Source: Bacteroidota bacterium (GTDB lineage: Bacteria > Bacteroidota > Bacteroidia > AKYH767-A > OLB10). Taken from it: a DNA stretch of 64,000 nucleotides. The stretch is from positions 1,612,001-1,676,000 of the forward strand of contig CP064983.1 in NCBI GenBank assembly GCA_016699635.1. Direction: 5' to 3'. The translations under genes and the position numbers were made by a program. Shown here piece after piece: positions 8,420-17,262 of this stretch (position 1 is the first letter of the stretch; every line of letters starts with the position of its first letter). Below the pieces are notes generated by a model. That model searched no databases and had not been told where the DNA came from. It saw only the letters and a list, made by a program, of their open reading frames with translations.

Positions 8420-10337
8420 TCAAATCTGTTTCCCTTCTGCAACTATTTTACATCCATGTCCTGGAGTTGAAATAATAGTAAGTTTATTTTGATGCTGGAA
8501 CATTCGTTGTTGCATATTAATCAATCCGTTTCCATTTCTAATTATTTTATTAAAATCAGTTACGTCAAAACCATTGCCATCATCTGCTACAATAAGTTTA
8601 AAATTACTTTTGTTCAATGTGAAAGTTACAGTTATATTTTTAGCATTGGCATATTTCAATGAATTGTTAATTGCCTCTTTCATTACTAAAAAAATGTTTC
8701 TTTTAATTTCAGGATGAATGGAAGAAGATATTTCAGTATCAGGAAAATGAAGTGAGTAATTCACTCCGGAATCTTCCAATAGATTGTTTGCTGTAGATTT
8801 CATATAGTTTATTAGGCTGGCAATATTATCATGGCCAGGATTAATAGCCCATACTATTTCACTTAATGACGAACTTACACCTTTTGAATAGGTTGTGATT
8901 TTTGATAACGCTTCTGCTACTTCTTCCTGATTTGATTTTTTCTTGGCGACATCGCTCAACAATGTAATTTTTGTTAGTCCACTACCTATTTCATCATGTA
9001 TATCGCGGGCAATTCGCACCCGAATGCTTTGTGCTTCGCGCTGCTTCTCGGTTTCAACCAAATTATGTTGTGTTTCTTTTAGCTCGCGGTATGCTTTTTC
9101 AATGGTTTTGTTTTTTTCTGCAAGTATTAAGCTGCTTCGATGTCTTTCCCGGTATCGCTGAAAAACAAATCCGGCAAAAACCAAAAGTACTGAAGCAATT
9201 GCAATAAGAAAATAATGTTGATGTTTTTGCCTTTTTATTTCAATAGCAGCAATAGTTCTTTCCTTTTCAAATTCAAAATTCATTTGTGCCTGTGTAAGAC
9301 TACGTACTTTTTCTGTATTCAAATCTTCACTATATTCATCAAATGCTGAATCCATAACATTGTACGCCACAGCTATTTTCTATCTGCTGCTAGTGCCAAG
9401 GCAAGGACACGGTTTATTTGGCTGTTATCATTCAACTCATCTGTTTTATCTGCAATTGCACGTGCTTTACGTAACATTTTTATAGCGTTTGCAACTTTTC
9501 CTTCTGACAATTTAACCTGAGCACTCAAGGTATTAAAAACCATTGTCTGCTCAGGATTTTCCAATTCTTGTATTACGGGTTCTATTTCTGCCAAATACTT
9601 TTTACACGAATCTGTTTGCCTGATCGAATGAAAAAAATCAATCATGTCAAAAGTAGCACTGGTAAGTAACATAGGGTTATTTGCTTTTTTAAAAAGAAGA
9701 TATGCTTGTTTTCTATAATACAATGCACTGTCATTATTTATTTTTTCCTCAATATAATAATTGCTTGATAAGGCATAAGCCGAACCTAATATTGAAGGAA
9801 AACTGTCGCCTTTAAGTATTTGGACTGCTTGCTTTGCATAATCAAAAGATTTCTCTAAGTCTTCTAATTCTCTATGACAAGTTGCTATGTAAACATAAGC
9901 AGTAGCAATGTCTTTAATACTATTTATGTTTTGAGACACACTAAAAATTGTTGAAAATACTTTAATTGATTAGTGTAATCACCTTTGTCAAAATATGATA
10001 TCCCTGCCTGACGATTAAATACCATCTCAAAATTACTTAGTGATTCTAACATGGTTTCTTCTGTAGCTGCTGCTTTTTGTTTTTTAACAAACATCAACCC
10101 TTTTAATGCATAATTTCTCATTGAGTCTGATTCTCCAACTTCGAAAAACAGTTTGTTTAGTTGTTCAATATTTTTAAGATAAATTGTATCTGCCAATTCA
10201 AATTTCTTTGCAGGCTGGAAAGTGTTAACAGCTTTTGAAAGGCTATCATAACTATTAGATTGAGCATTTGAGATTCCAAATAAAAAAACAAAAGAAATCA
10301 CAAATGATAGAGCAAAACTGTAGTGTGTTTTAATCAT
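8420..10337 (-). CDS. TPR-containing sensor histidine kinase, two frameshifts
   Basis: About 639 residues after correcting two single-base deletions. Order: signal peptide (MIKTHYSFALSF, from the ATG at 10337), periplasmic tetratricopeptide repeats, one transmembrane helix (FLIAIASVLLVFAGF), a coiled coil, a HisKA_3 domain with the phospho-acceptor in ARDIHDEIGSGL, and a HATPase_c domain (KEAINNSLKYANA, VADDGNGF, NGLINMQQRM). The breaks are in an A-run at 9943-9947 (joining FQQF to SVSQN) and a T-run at 9376-9379 (joining AADRK to IAVAYN). NarL-family regulators are the usual partners, and one follows directly. Part of it (8631-8814) is about 97% identical to the kinase upstream. Confidence 0.85.
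8631..8814 (-). repeat. 184-bp patch shared with the upstream paralog
   Basis: Matches 10563-10745 with five substitutions and one missing base, while the sequences on both sides diverge strongly. It covers the segment from INYMKST to NAKNIT. Recent gene conversion, partial duplication or collapsed assembly would all produce this. Confidence 0.85.
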
Positions 10338-10351
10338 TGAATTAACTAACT

Positions 10352-11195
10352 TTAATATAATTTGCTTTGTGCAATTATCTTGCAACCCTCGTTTTCAGAA
10401 GTAACAATTTGTAATGAACAGTTGTGTTGCATCATCCTGTTCCGCATATTAACGAGACCATTACCTTTAATACCACTTTCCTCTAATAAATCCATATTAA
10501 ATCCGATACCATCGTCAGCTATCTCCATATTAAACTGGTTGTCTTTTATAAGAAAAAGTATAGTTATATTTTTAGCATTGGCATATTTCAATGAGTTGTT
10601 AATAGCCTCTTTCATTACTAAAAAAATGTTCTTTTAATTTCAGGATGTATGGAAGAAGATATTACAGTATCAGGAAAATGAAGTGAGTAATTCACTCCGG
10701 AATCTTCCAATAGATTGTTTGATGTAGATTTCATATAGTTTATTAAGAATGCTTTTTTATATAACATCAATGCTGTAGAAAAATCTTGTATGCGAAAAAA
10801 ATTCTGTGCTTTTAACGTATTAAGCTTAGCTAAATTTTCGGGAAAGTATTCGTTCGGTTGATGCATAACACTATCTTTAATTGAAATTGATGTATCAAAC
10901 ATTTTTAACTGGTAATACATTTTGCAATAACTTAATATACTTTGCTGCCTTTTAACTGGTTTGGCCATTCTTAAATACATTTGTTTTTTGAGGAAATAAA
11001 TACATTCTTCATCTTGATTTTCTTTAACATAAGTATTAGTAATGGAGCCAAAAAAGCACTATAAATTGAATAGGGTTTTGTTTCGTTTATTTTTAATATT
11101 GAATCAGTAAAATTAAAAGCTTGGGCAATTGAAGACACAATTGGAAAAACTAAATAGATGAAGATGCTAAAAAATAAAACTAATTTTTTATCCAT
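10352..11195 (-). CDS. truncated TPR/histidine-kinase paralog lacking the phospho-acceptor domain, two frameshifts
   Basis: About 282 residues after two single-base corrections (A-run at 11050-11055; missing base near 10629). It starts with a signal peptide (DKKLVLFFSIFIYLVF), then a short TPR segment (PVKRQQSILSYCKMYY). From LYKKAF it passes in frame straight into INYMKST of a kinase catalytic region and ends with HATPase_c motifs (IADDGIGF, NGLVNMRNRM). The membrane helix, coiled coil and HisKA_3 histidine present in the neighbour are missing, so it cannot autophosphorylate in the usual way. Its ATG overlaps the stop of the E1-like gene by 8 bp, showing tight coupling. It may be a real deletion product, an accessory sensor, or a misassembly between tandem paralogs. 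Confidence 0.6.
10563..10745 (-). repeat. 183-bp patch shared with the downstream kinase
   Basis: Partner of 8631-8814. The left boundary (in coding direction) coincides with the point where TPR sequence jumps into kinase sequence, which suggests the patch marks the recombination or assembly joint. Confidence 0.85.
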
Positions 11196-12220
11196 ATACC
11201 ATGTCCATTGTTTTCAAATTAAACAAAATACGTTGTTCAGTTAAAACTGATTTACAAATTCCGGTTATATCCTTAATCATTTCCCATGTTGCAATGTTAG
11301 CAAATATAGCATTGGATGCAGCCATAGATGGGGCCATGTGTTTGTTGTTTTGAATTTTTATTAATTCGTTTTGTGAATGGATGTCTTTTGCCCAACTTTG
11401 AAAAATTTCTTCATAAGTCTTAGTATTGTATCCCAGCAAAGCCTATTAACCCTTGATATGCCATGTACCCGCATTTTAGATACTTAAACTGATATTGTTT
11501 GCAAAGTGCTGATGCCCATAAAACCAAGTCAATTGGTTTATCGGCAGAAAGAACAATGTAGTCAACTTTGTTACATTCATTTAACATAACTTCAAACTCA
11601 TTTTGTGAATGTATTTCTTTTTGTAACAAATTTATTTTACATTGTAAATTCAGTTCTTTCAGACGATTTGCAGCAGCATGAACTTTACTTTCACCAATAT
11701 TGTTTTCAGAAAAAAGGATCTGTCGGTTAAGGTTGGTTACTTCTACATCATCAGAATCTACCAAGGTGATTTTTCCTATGCCTGCTGCAACTAAGGAAGT
11801 GGCAACAAAATTTCCAATACCGCCAATACCTAAAATCAGAACATGTGTTTCTTGTAATCTTTTTTGAGCCAAGTAATTGTTTTCAAACTGAACAGACGGA
11901 TTGATAGAATCAAATAAAAGTAATTGACGGTGGTAGCGTGTCAGTGATGGTGGGACTTCATCTTCATAAAATTCAAGTAATGCAACATCCAACAATTTTT
12001 CGATCAGTTGCTTAATTGTTGCATCATCTCCACCAAGTTTTACTTTCAATTCTTTTAACACATCCTCCTCCCAATTGAATTTACTTAAACAATGTAGAAT
12101 TGTGTTAATGAAATCTCCTTTGGGCAATTGGACTCCTTCTTCCAATGTTTTTATAACATTAACAAATTGTTCCATTTGTAGAATGTGCTGGTAAGGTTTA
12201 ATCCGTATTTTTATTTTCAC
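11188..12220 (-). CDS. MccB-like E1-type adenylyltransferase (ThiF family), one frameshift
   Basis: About 344 residues after removing one extra base in an A-run at 11438-11440 (joins GLIG to LLGYNTKTYEE). An N-terminal segment of about 95 residues, like the peptide-clamp/RRE domain of MccB, precedes a ThiF Rossmann domain. ATP-binding motifs are LILGIGGIGN, LVDSDDVEVTNLNRQ and LFSENNIGESK; YIVLSADKPIDLVLW parallels the VVSADHPFNLINW region of E. coli MccB. Overall length and order match MccB, which adenylates the C-terminal Asn of the microcin C peptide. Both MccB cysteine pairs (zinc site) are absent. It follows two small genes whose products end in Asn. The start at 12220 is used; 12175 is an alternative. 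A different E1-like role is possible. Confidence 0.75.
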
Positions 12221-12275
12221 AAAATAAAAATAAGAAGTAAAATGTTACCCATAGCGAAAAAGGATTAGAGTGAAT

Positions 12276-12446
12276 TTAATTACCATCCCATCCTCCATAT
12301 TTTCTTTCTATTTCCTGAGAATTTAATAGAGTTGATCTTTGTTCTGATTTAATTTTATAGTTATTCTCTTTTGATGGAACAGTTTTAAAAGGTGTGTTTA
12401 CCGACATTATCGCACTGATGAATAATACTAATGTTTCTGTTATCAT
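12276..12446 (-). CDS. candidate precursor peptide B, ends G-G-W-D-G-N
   Basis: 56-residue peptide, ATG at 12446, TAA at 12276-12278. It has a hydrophobic N-terminus (MITETLVLFISAIM), a polar lysine/glutamate-rich middle, and the C-terminus KYGGWDGN. The sister gene just upstream has the same build and the same GGWDxN ending with a terminal Asn, which makes chance unlikely although each frame is short. It lies 55 bp before the MccB-like gene on the same strand. By analogy with microcin C, the C-terminal Asn could be the adenylation target. No export partner is visible, and N-terminal leader versus signal-anchor function is undecided. Confidence 0.7.
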   Translation of the reverse strand: MITETLVLFISAIMSVNTPFKTVPSKENNYKIKSEQRSTLLNSQEIERKYGGWDGN

Positions 12447-12471
12447 TTTCAATTATTTTAAAAGGTACAAT

Positions 12472-12633
12472 TTAATTTCTATCCCAACCACCTCGAAGAT
12501 AGCCTCCAGTGTTTTCTTTTACAATGGTCTTAACTTCTTTAGAAGTTTCCTTTTTAATAGTTGTAGTTGATTGTCCAACATTGTTATATGGTATGATGGA
12601 TGCGAGAAGGAAAATAATTGGTTCTATAAACAT
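12472..12633 (-). CDS. candidate precursor peptide A, ends G-G-W-D-R-N
   Basis: 53-residue peptide, ATG at 12633, TAA at 12472-12474. It has a hydrophobic N-terminus (MFIEPIIFLLASIIP), a Thr/Lys/Glu-rich middle, and the C-terminus GGYLRGGWDRN. The GGWDxN end and general plan match peptide B, while the middles differ, as expected for diverged precursor genes under selection at their ends. It is the first gene of the operon, about 20 bp downstream of a TACTTTTA -7 box and below a 7-2-7 dyad. No known family was recognised. Confidence 0.7.
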   Translation of the reverse strand: MFIEPIIFLLASIIPYNNVGQSTTTIKKETSKEVKTIVKENTGGYLRGGWDRN

Positions 12634-12653
12634 ATTTTTATTTTTTTGATAAG

Positions 12654-12661
12654 GTAAAAGT
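12654..12661 (-). promoter_or_regulatory. -7 box of the peptide/MccB-like operon
   Basis: Minus-strand TACTTTTA, one base off TAnnTTTG, 21 nt upstream of the ATG at 12633. The dyad centred at 12693.5 is 32.5 bp upstream of its first base, almost the same geometry as at the S74 gene. Confidence 0.5.
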
Positions 12662-12685
12662 AGTATTAGAAGCAGGGTGTGTAAA

Positions 12686-12701
12686 TACCACTTTAGTGGT
12701 A
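12686..12701. promoter_or_regulatory. 7-2-7 palindromic operator, copy 2 (perfect)
   Basis: TACCACT-TT-AGTGGTA, perfect 7-bp arms with a 2-bp spacer, preceded by GTAAA as in copy 1. It lies in the divergent region between the peptide operon (minus) and the LemA gene (plus), so it could act on both. Its position relative to the peptide -7 box suits activation by a NarL-type regulator. Confidence 0.7.
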
Positions 12702-12783
12702 AGATGGCAGTTATTTGTTTTTACAATTCAGCACCATATCAATATTTGAATATTTTTTCTACTTTTACAAAAAAACAACTTAT

Positions 12784-13335
12784 ATGATGATACTTGGCAT
12801 AGTCGGTGGCATACTGTTGCTACTTATAGTTTTCCTTATTTCTATTTTTAATGAACTCACCAAAGAGCGCGTGCTTGTGCAGGAAGCGTGGAGTGGCATT
12901 GGTGCATTTCTGCAACAACGATTAGATGCTATTCCAAATCTTGTAGAAATAGTAAAGGGATATGCAGGTCATGAAAATAAAACGCTAACAGACGTAATTC
13001 GTGCCCGTAATGAATCTATCGCTGCACTGACACCGGAAGCGCAGATTGAAGCAGCAAAAAATATGAGTGCTGCCATGCTCAATTTCAAGGCACTGGCAGA
13101 AAATTACCCTGACCTGAAAGCCAATCAGAATTTTATAAAACTACAAGAGCAACTTACGGAGTTGGAAGAAAAAATCAATCAGAGCCGCAGATATTATAAT
13201 GGCACTGTCCGGGAATATAATCAGAGCATTGCAGTGTTTCCTAAGAATATTGTTGCAGGAATGTTTGGCTTTAATGCTTCTGCGTTTTTTGCTGAAGATA
13301 CAGATGCTGCAAAAGCACCAAAAATTTCATTTTAA
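12784..13335 (+). CDS. LemA family protein
   Basis: 183-residue LemA-family membrane protein: one N-terminal transmembrane helix (GIVGGILLLLIVFLISIF), then a helical domain with LVQEAWSGIGAFLQQRLDAIPNL and the C-terminal REYNQSIAVFPKNIVAGMFGF signature. The start is the ATG at 12784, 12 bp before the DUF2207 gene's spacer pattern begins; an upstream in-frame start would add a poor aromatic extension across the promoter. LemA and DUF2207 proteins are regularly paired. The role is unknown, probably envelope homeostasis. It is divergent to the peptide operon and shares its upstream dyad. Confidence 0.93.
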   Translation: MMILGIVGGILLLLIVFLISIFNELTKERVLVQEAWSGIGAFLQQRLDAIPNLVEIVKGYAGHENKTLTDVIRARNESIAALTPEAQIEAAKNMSAAMLNFKALAENYPDLKANQNFIKLQEQLTELEEKINQSRRYYNGTVREYNQSIAVFPKNIVAGMFGFNASAFFAEDTDAAKAPKISF

Positions 13336-13346
13336 AAGTAACTGCT

Positions 13347-15461
13347 GTGAAGGTCTTTAAACTGACATTAGCACTATTGCTTCTTGCAGTGACATCACTA
13401 TATGCAATAAGTTTTACTAAATATTCCGATAAACTTTTTTCTCAGGAAGAATATAATACGCTCATTAAGAAGTCGGCTTTGGCTGTTGCACAAGAAATGC
13501 ACTTTCCTGAACGTGCTTTTGCTGAAGTATATTCTATCCATAAAATAGAGATTACAGAGCGTTCCATTCCATTTATCAGAAAAAAGTTTTTATGGCTCGA
13601 AAAGGGTTATAGCACCTGGCCTGCATCGGAATCTGTTGCAAGTAAAATACGAAAAGAAGTCTATGAAAGGGAGTTACAACGTGGTGTTCGTGATGCGCTG
13701 TATGCCGATCAGAATTATCTGAACTCAATTTTCACCATCAATGAGTCAGACAGAATTATTTCTTTTCATTCTGATATTAAAGTTTCAGTAAACGGCAAGC
13801 TGACAGTTGTTGAAACAATAAAAATTTACAATGGCGATGGTGGCAGCAACGATGAAATAAAGCGTGGCATAGTACGTACTTTCCCTACACGTTATACAAC
13901 ATCATTGGGATTTGTCTCTACAGTACCATTTGATTTTATTTCAGCCACATGCGATGGTAAAACTGAAAACTATAAAAAAGAAAGTGCAGAAAACGGTGTA
14001 CGTTACTACTTTGGCAATGCCGATCATTTTCTTGACAGAGGTTATTACACTTATGTTTTGACTTATGAAACAGCCAAGCAGATAATTTTTCATCCTGATA
14101 AAGATGAGTTGTATTGGAATGTTAACGGAACAGGATGGAGTTTTACATCAGATAAAGTGAGTTGTAAAATAACTTTTCCTGAGCAAACAAAAATTATTGA
14201 AAACAATTGTTACACCGGTGTGCAAGGCTCTGCGGAGAAACTATGTAATTATAAAATAACAGCACCAAATGTTGTTGAGTTCAGTACGCAGCAATTACTA
14301 AACAGTAATGAAGGTCTGACGATTTCAACAACCATCGCAAAAGGAGTTTTAATTGCTCCTGACTCAACAGAGAAAGCATTTGCAGCAATTAAAGACAACT
14401 TTATACTTCCAGCATTGGTGGCGGCAATACTTTTTTTAATCGGATATAACTACAAAGCATGGCGCAAAGTTGGTCGTGACCCTGAGGCAGGAACTATTAT
14501 TCCTCAGTTTGAGCCACCACAAAATTTTTCTCCTGCCGATTGCGGTTTCTTAATAACAAAGAGTTACAAGTCGCATCACTTTGCCGCATCATTAGTTGAT
14601 TGTGCCGTGAACAGATTGGTTGATATTGAAGTCAAAGAAGAAGGAATGATTTTTAAAACTCCGGTTTACTATTTCAATAGACCCGCTTCAGCAACTAATG
14701 AAGATCAAATACTGAATTTAAGAAATCAATGGTATGGCTATGATATTGAAAGACTATATGGACAAAAAGCAGAAAAAGGAACTTACAATTCAACCATTGC
14801 ATCGGTTTATAATGGTTTAGAAAGCCATTTAAAAGATAGAATGGAGTTTACCAAGAGTAAGTCAGGCAGTTTTAAAAATTTGTTTACACTGAATTTTAAT
14901 TACATTGGCTGGGGAATACTTGTTTTGGCTTTAAGTGTTGTTGGAATGATAATTTATTTTATTCTTTTTGGTGGAACACCGGTTTTAGTGTTATCATCTA
15001 TTGGTTTAATTCTAGTGGGAATAATTATTCAAATTCTATTTGCAAGGTGGATGCAGGCCTATTCTGTTGAGGGTCGGAAAATATTGGATTATGTACTTGG
15101 CTTTAAAATGTATCTGGAAACAACAGAACAGAAAAAGTTTGATACAATGAATCCACCTGATTTAACCATTCAGCTTTTTGAGAAGTATTTGCCTTATGCC
15201 ATTGCTTTGGAATGTGAAAATCAATGGTCAGAAAGGTTTGAAGCTATCATTAACAAAGCTATTGAAGGAGGCTATCAACCGGCATATTTCAACATGCACG
15301 GCAGCAGTTTAAATATGCGCACATTTACTTCTGGACTTTCAAGTGGTATCAGTAATACCATTGCATCAGCATCAACTCCACCAAGCAGCAGCAGTGGTGG
15401 CAGCGGAGGTGGAGGTTCTTCCGGAGGCGGAGGTGGTGGAGGCGGAGGCGGAGGCTGGTAA
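13347..15461 (+). CDS. DUF2207 membrane protein with glycine-rich tail
   Basis: 704-residue protein. A signal peptide (LTLALLLLAVTSLYA) precedes an insertion of about 100 residues. The DUF2207 extracellular domain follows (VNGKLTVVETIKIY, RGIVRTFPTRY), then a transmembrane helix near 350 (LPALVAAILFLIGY), a cytoplasmic part, and two more helices near 520-570. The C-terminus is a Ser/Gly run closing in Gly-Gly-Trp, which is typical of this family and not an artefact. It lies 11 bp after the LemA gene and is surely co-transcribed. Function unknown; the pair is thought to act in the cell envelope. Confidence 0.9.
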   Translation: MKVFKLTLALLLLAVTSLYAISFTKYSDKLFSQEEYNTLIKKSALAVAQEMHFPERAFAEVYSIHKIEITERSIPFIRKKFLWLEKGYSTWPASESVASKIRKEVYERELQRGVRDALYADQNYLNSIFTINESDRIISFHSDIKVSVNGKLTVVETIKIYNGDGGSNDEIKRGIVRTFPTRYTTSLGFVSTVPFDFISATCDGKTENYKKESAENGVRYYFGNADHFLDRGYYTYVLTYETAKQIIFHPDKDELYWNVNGTGWSFTSDKVSCKITFPEQTKIIENNCYTGVQGSAEKLCNYKITAPNVVEFSTQQLLNSNEGLTISTTIAKGVLIAPDSTEKAFAAIKDNFILPALVAAILFLIGYNYKAWRKVGRDPEAGTIIPQFEPPQNFSPADCGFLITKSYKSHHFAASLVDCAVNRLVDIEVKEEGMIFKTPVYYFNRPASATNEDQILNLRNQWYGYDIERLYGQKAEKGTYNSTIASVYNGLESHLKDRMEFTKSKSGSFKNLFTLNFNYIGWGILVLALSVVGMIIYFILFGGTPVLVLSSIGLILVGIIIQILFARWMQAYSVEGRKILDYVLGFKMYLETTEQKKFDTMNPPDLTIQLFEKYLPYAIALECENQWSERFEAIINKAIEGGYQPAYFNMHGSSLNMRTFTSGLSSGISNTIASASTPPSSSSGGSGGGGSSGGGGGGGGGGGW

Positions 15462-15641
15462 CCTCATGCTGTTTTTTCACGTATTAAGGATGAAAAGTTT
15501 AATACCATTTCTTTTGAGAAAGTGTAGTGTTGATTAACTTGCACTTATCAAAAGCATATCAAAGCTAACTTATATTTAATCGTGCAGTTAAAAATTTTCA
15601 GAGTAAATCATTTGATCAAAATAGTAAATAAAAAACGATTT

Positions 15642-16442
15642 ATGAAAAACAGATTACAAATTAAATCAGCATTAGTAACTTTATTATCGGTATTTGGTAT
15701 TGTAAAACTTAATGCCCAGTGTAGCTACATTCCTGCAACAACATCTGCAACCGACACCATTTCTTATACTTTTTCCGGTGGCTCATTTCAAAGTTATGGC
15801 TGTGCACATATTGACCCTACCTATTGGTTGTCGGGAAATGGAAAAACCGTAACCATTAGTTATGTGAACCCGCAGAATTTTCCTAAATTCAGAGTGTGGG
15901 GGATGAATGATGATGACTCGGCAATGGTGACAGTTAACGGCAACTACTATGCATTAACTGCAGCAACTGCCTCGTATGCGCCAAAGGTGGTGTGCGGTAT
16001 TTCTCCGGGACCTGACGGAGTTGTTTTTGCCAATGGAAAGGTTGTTGGTGCCAATAATAATCAGATCGGAAATTATTCTTATTCCGATGTGCAGTTGAAT
16101 GCCACTAATGTGAACACCATTGTTGTGACAGGAATTAGCGGTGCAGGATGGGGTTTTGCCGGTTCAACAGTTTATTGTCCTTATGTTTCAGGTGTTTCAT
16201 CAGTAGAAAATCAAAAAATTAGTGTTTATCCAAATCCTGTTTCTGATTTGTTGATGATTGAAACAGAGAATAACAACCCAAACACAATATTGCTTTATGA
16301 TGTTTTAGGTAATATATGTTTAGAAAAAACTTTTGCCAATAAAGCGGTGATTAATGTCAGTGAATTTTTGCATGGTGTGTATTTTTATGAGTTGAGAAAC
16401 GATAAAAAAACGCTCAGGTTTGGAAAATTTTTAAGACAATAA
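15642..16442 (+). CDS. secreted protein with T9SS type A sorting domain
   Basis: 266-residue secreted protein starting at MKNRLQIKSAL (15642), chosen because a clean signal peptide ending LNAQ follows. The middle (about residues 30-180) is a Cys-containing beta-rich domain of unknown function. The last 75 residues form a T9SS type A C-terminal domain: VYPNPVSDLLMIE, LYDVLGN and the terminal KFLRQ. It is expected to be exported through the type IX system and anchored or released at the surface. It is preceded by a 180-bp gap and appears monocistronic. Confidence 0.88.
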   Translation: MKNRLQIKSALVTLLSVFGIVKLNAQCSYIPATTSATDTISYTFSGGSFQSYGCAHIDPTYWLSGNGKTVTISYVNPQNFPKFRVWGMNDDDSAMVTVNGNYYALTAATASYAPKVVCGISPGPDGVVFANGKVVGANNNQIGNYSYSDVQLNATNVNTIVVTGISGAGWGFAGSTVYCPYVSGVSSVENQKISVYPNPVSDLLMIETENNNPNTILLYDVLGNICLEKTFANKAVINVSEFLHGVYFYELRNDKKTLRFGKFLRQ

Positions 16443-16503
16443 ACATTTGAATGTTTTTGTTGTTGTAATACATTAGCTTTGCTGATAATAATAACAACGA
16501 AAT

Positions 16504-16734
16504 ATGAAATGTCCTAATTGTACAACAACAGACTTAGTAATGTCAGAACGCCAGGGCGTTGAAATTGACTACTGCCCATCGTGCAGAGGTGTTTGGCTCG
16601 ACAGAGGTGAACTTGATAAAATTATTGATAAAGCTGTATCAAACGATAGTAGCCAACAACATTATCAGAAGCCGCAACATTACAGCGACCATAAGTACAA
16701 GAAGAAACATTGGCTACACGATTTGTTTGATTAA
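16504..16734 (+). CDS. TFIIB-type zinc ribbon protein
   Basis: 76-residue zf-TFIIB protein. Two CxxC pairs (MKCPNC and YCPSCRGVW) form the zinc ribbon, followed by LDRGELDKII, the family hallmark. The C-terminal half is His/Lys-rich and ends in HWLHDLFD. Function is not established; a nucleic-acid or protein-binding role is usually assumed. Start and length are normal. Confidence 0.9.
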   Translation: MKCPNCTTTDLVMSERQGVEIDYCPSCRGVWLDRGELDKIIDKAVSNDSSQQHYQKPQHYSDHKYKKKHWLHDLFD

Positions 16735-16843
16735 TTAGTAGCCAGAAGTATTATTAGTTCTTTAAATAATTTGTGGTTATAATTTCCAAGACAAATTAGA
16801 TCAGGAGTATCAAATATTGATAACAGTAAAGTAATATCACACA

Positions 16844-17251
16844 ATGAATTTTAAACCATTTTTTCTGCTTTTAACATTAGTAGTGGCGCAAAGTTGTTCC
16901 TTAGGAAAGATTGATCAGCAAAAAGGTGTTGACCTAACAACACAACTGCTGAACGATTTAAAGAATGAAAACTATTCCGACATTGATAAGTACTATATGG
17001 ATTCTTTTAATGCCAGCGAGCCAACAGAAACTAAAATAGAAAAATTTAAAAGACTTCGTGAGGCAATGGGCCCAATAGTTTCTTTCGAAATGTTATTGGC
17101 TGAGGTAAAGAAAGAACCTGTAAGTAATGTCAACCAACTACACATTAAATACAAAGTTGTCTGTGCAAAAGTAACTGCCCTTCAGACATTCATTTTAGTA
17201 AATGATGAAGGGCAGCCTAAAATTATTTTTCAGAATGTTGAAAATATCTGA
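16844..17251 (+). CDS. small lipoprotein, unknown function
   Basis: 135-residue predicted lipoprotein. A signal peptide with lipobox VAQSC places the acylated Cys near residue 18. The mature part is an alpha+beta domain of about 115 residues with LTTQLLNDLKNENYSDIDKYY, reminiscent of DUF4019/NTF2-like folds, though I cannot assign it. It faces the ompA-family gene with an 11-bp gap. No enzyme motif was seen. Confidence 0.75.
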   Translation: MNFKPFFLLLTLVVAQSCSLGKIDQQKGVDLTTQLLNDLKNENYSDIDKYYMDSFNASEPTETKIEKFKRLREAMGPIVSFEMLLAEVKKEPVSNVNQLHIKYKVVCAKVTALQTFILVNDEGQPKIIFQNVENI

Positions 17252-17262
17252 ACCGCTAAAAA

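Noticed and set aside
12276..12633. GGWDxN endings as fragments of CHU_C domains, which also contain WDG-type turns
   Set aside because: Both frames have their own start, hydrophobic N-terminus and stop right after Asn, and lack the rest of the CHU_C fold.
15400..15461. Gly-rich C-terminus of the DUF2207 protein as a frameshift artefact
   Set aside because: Gly-rich tails ending in Trp are normal in this family.
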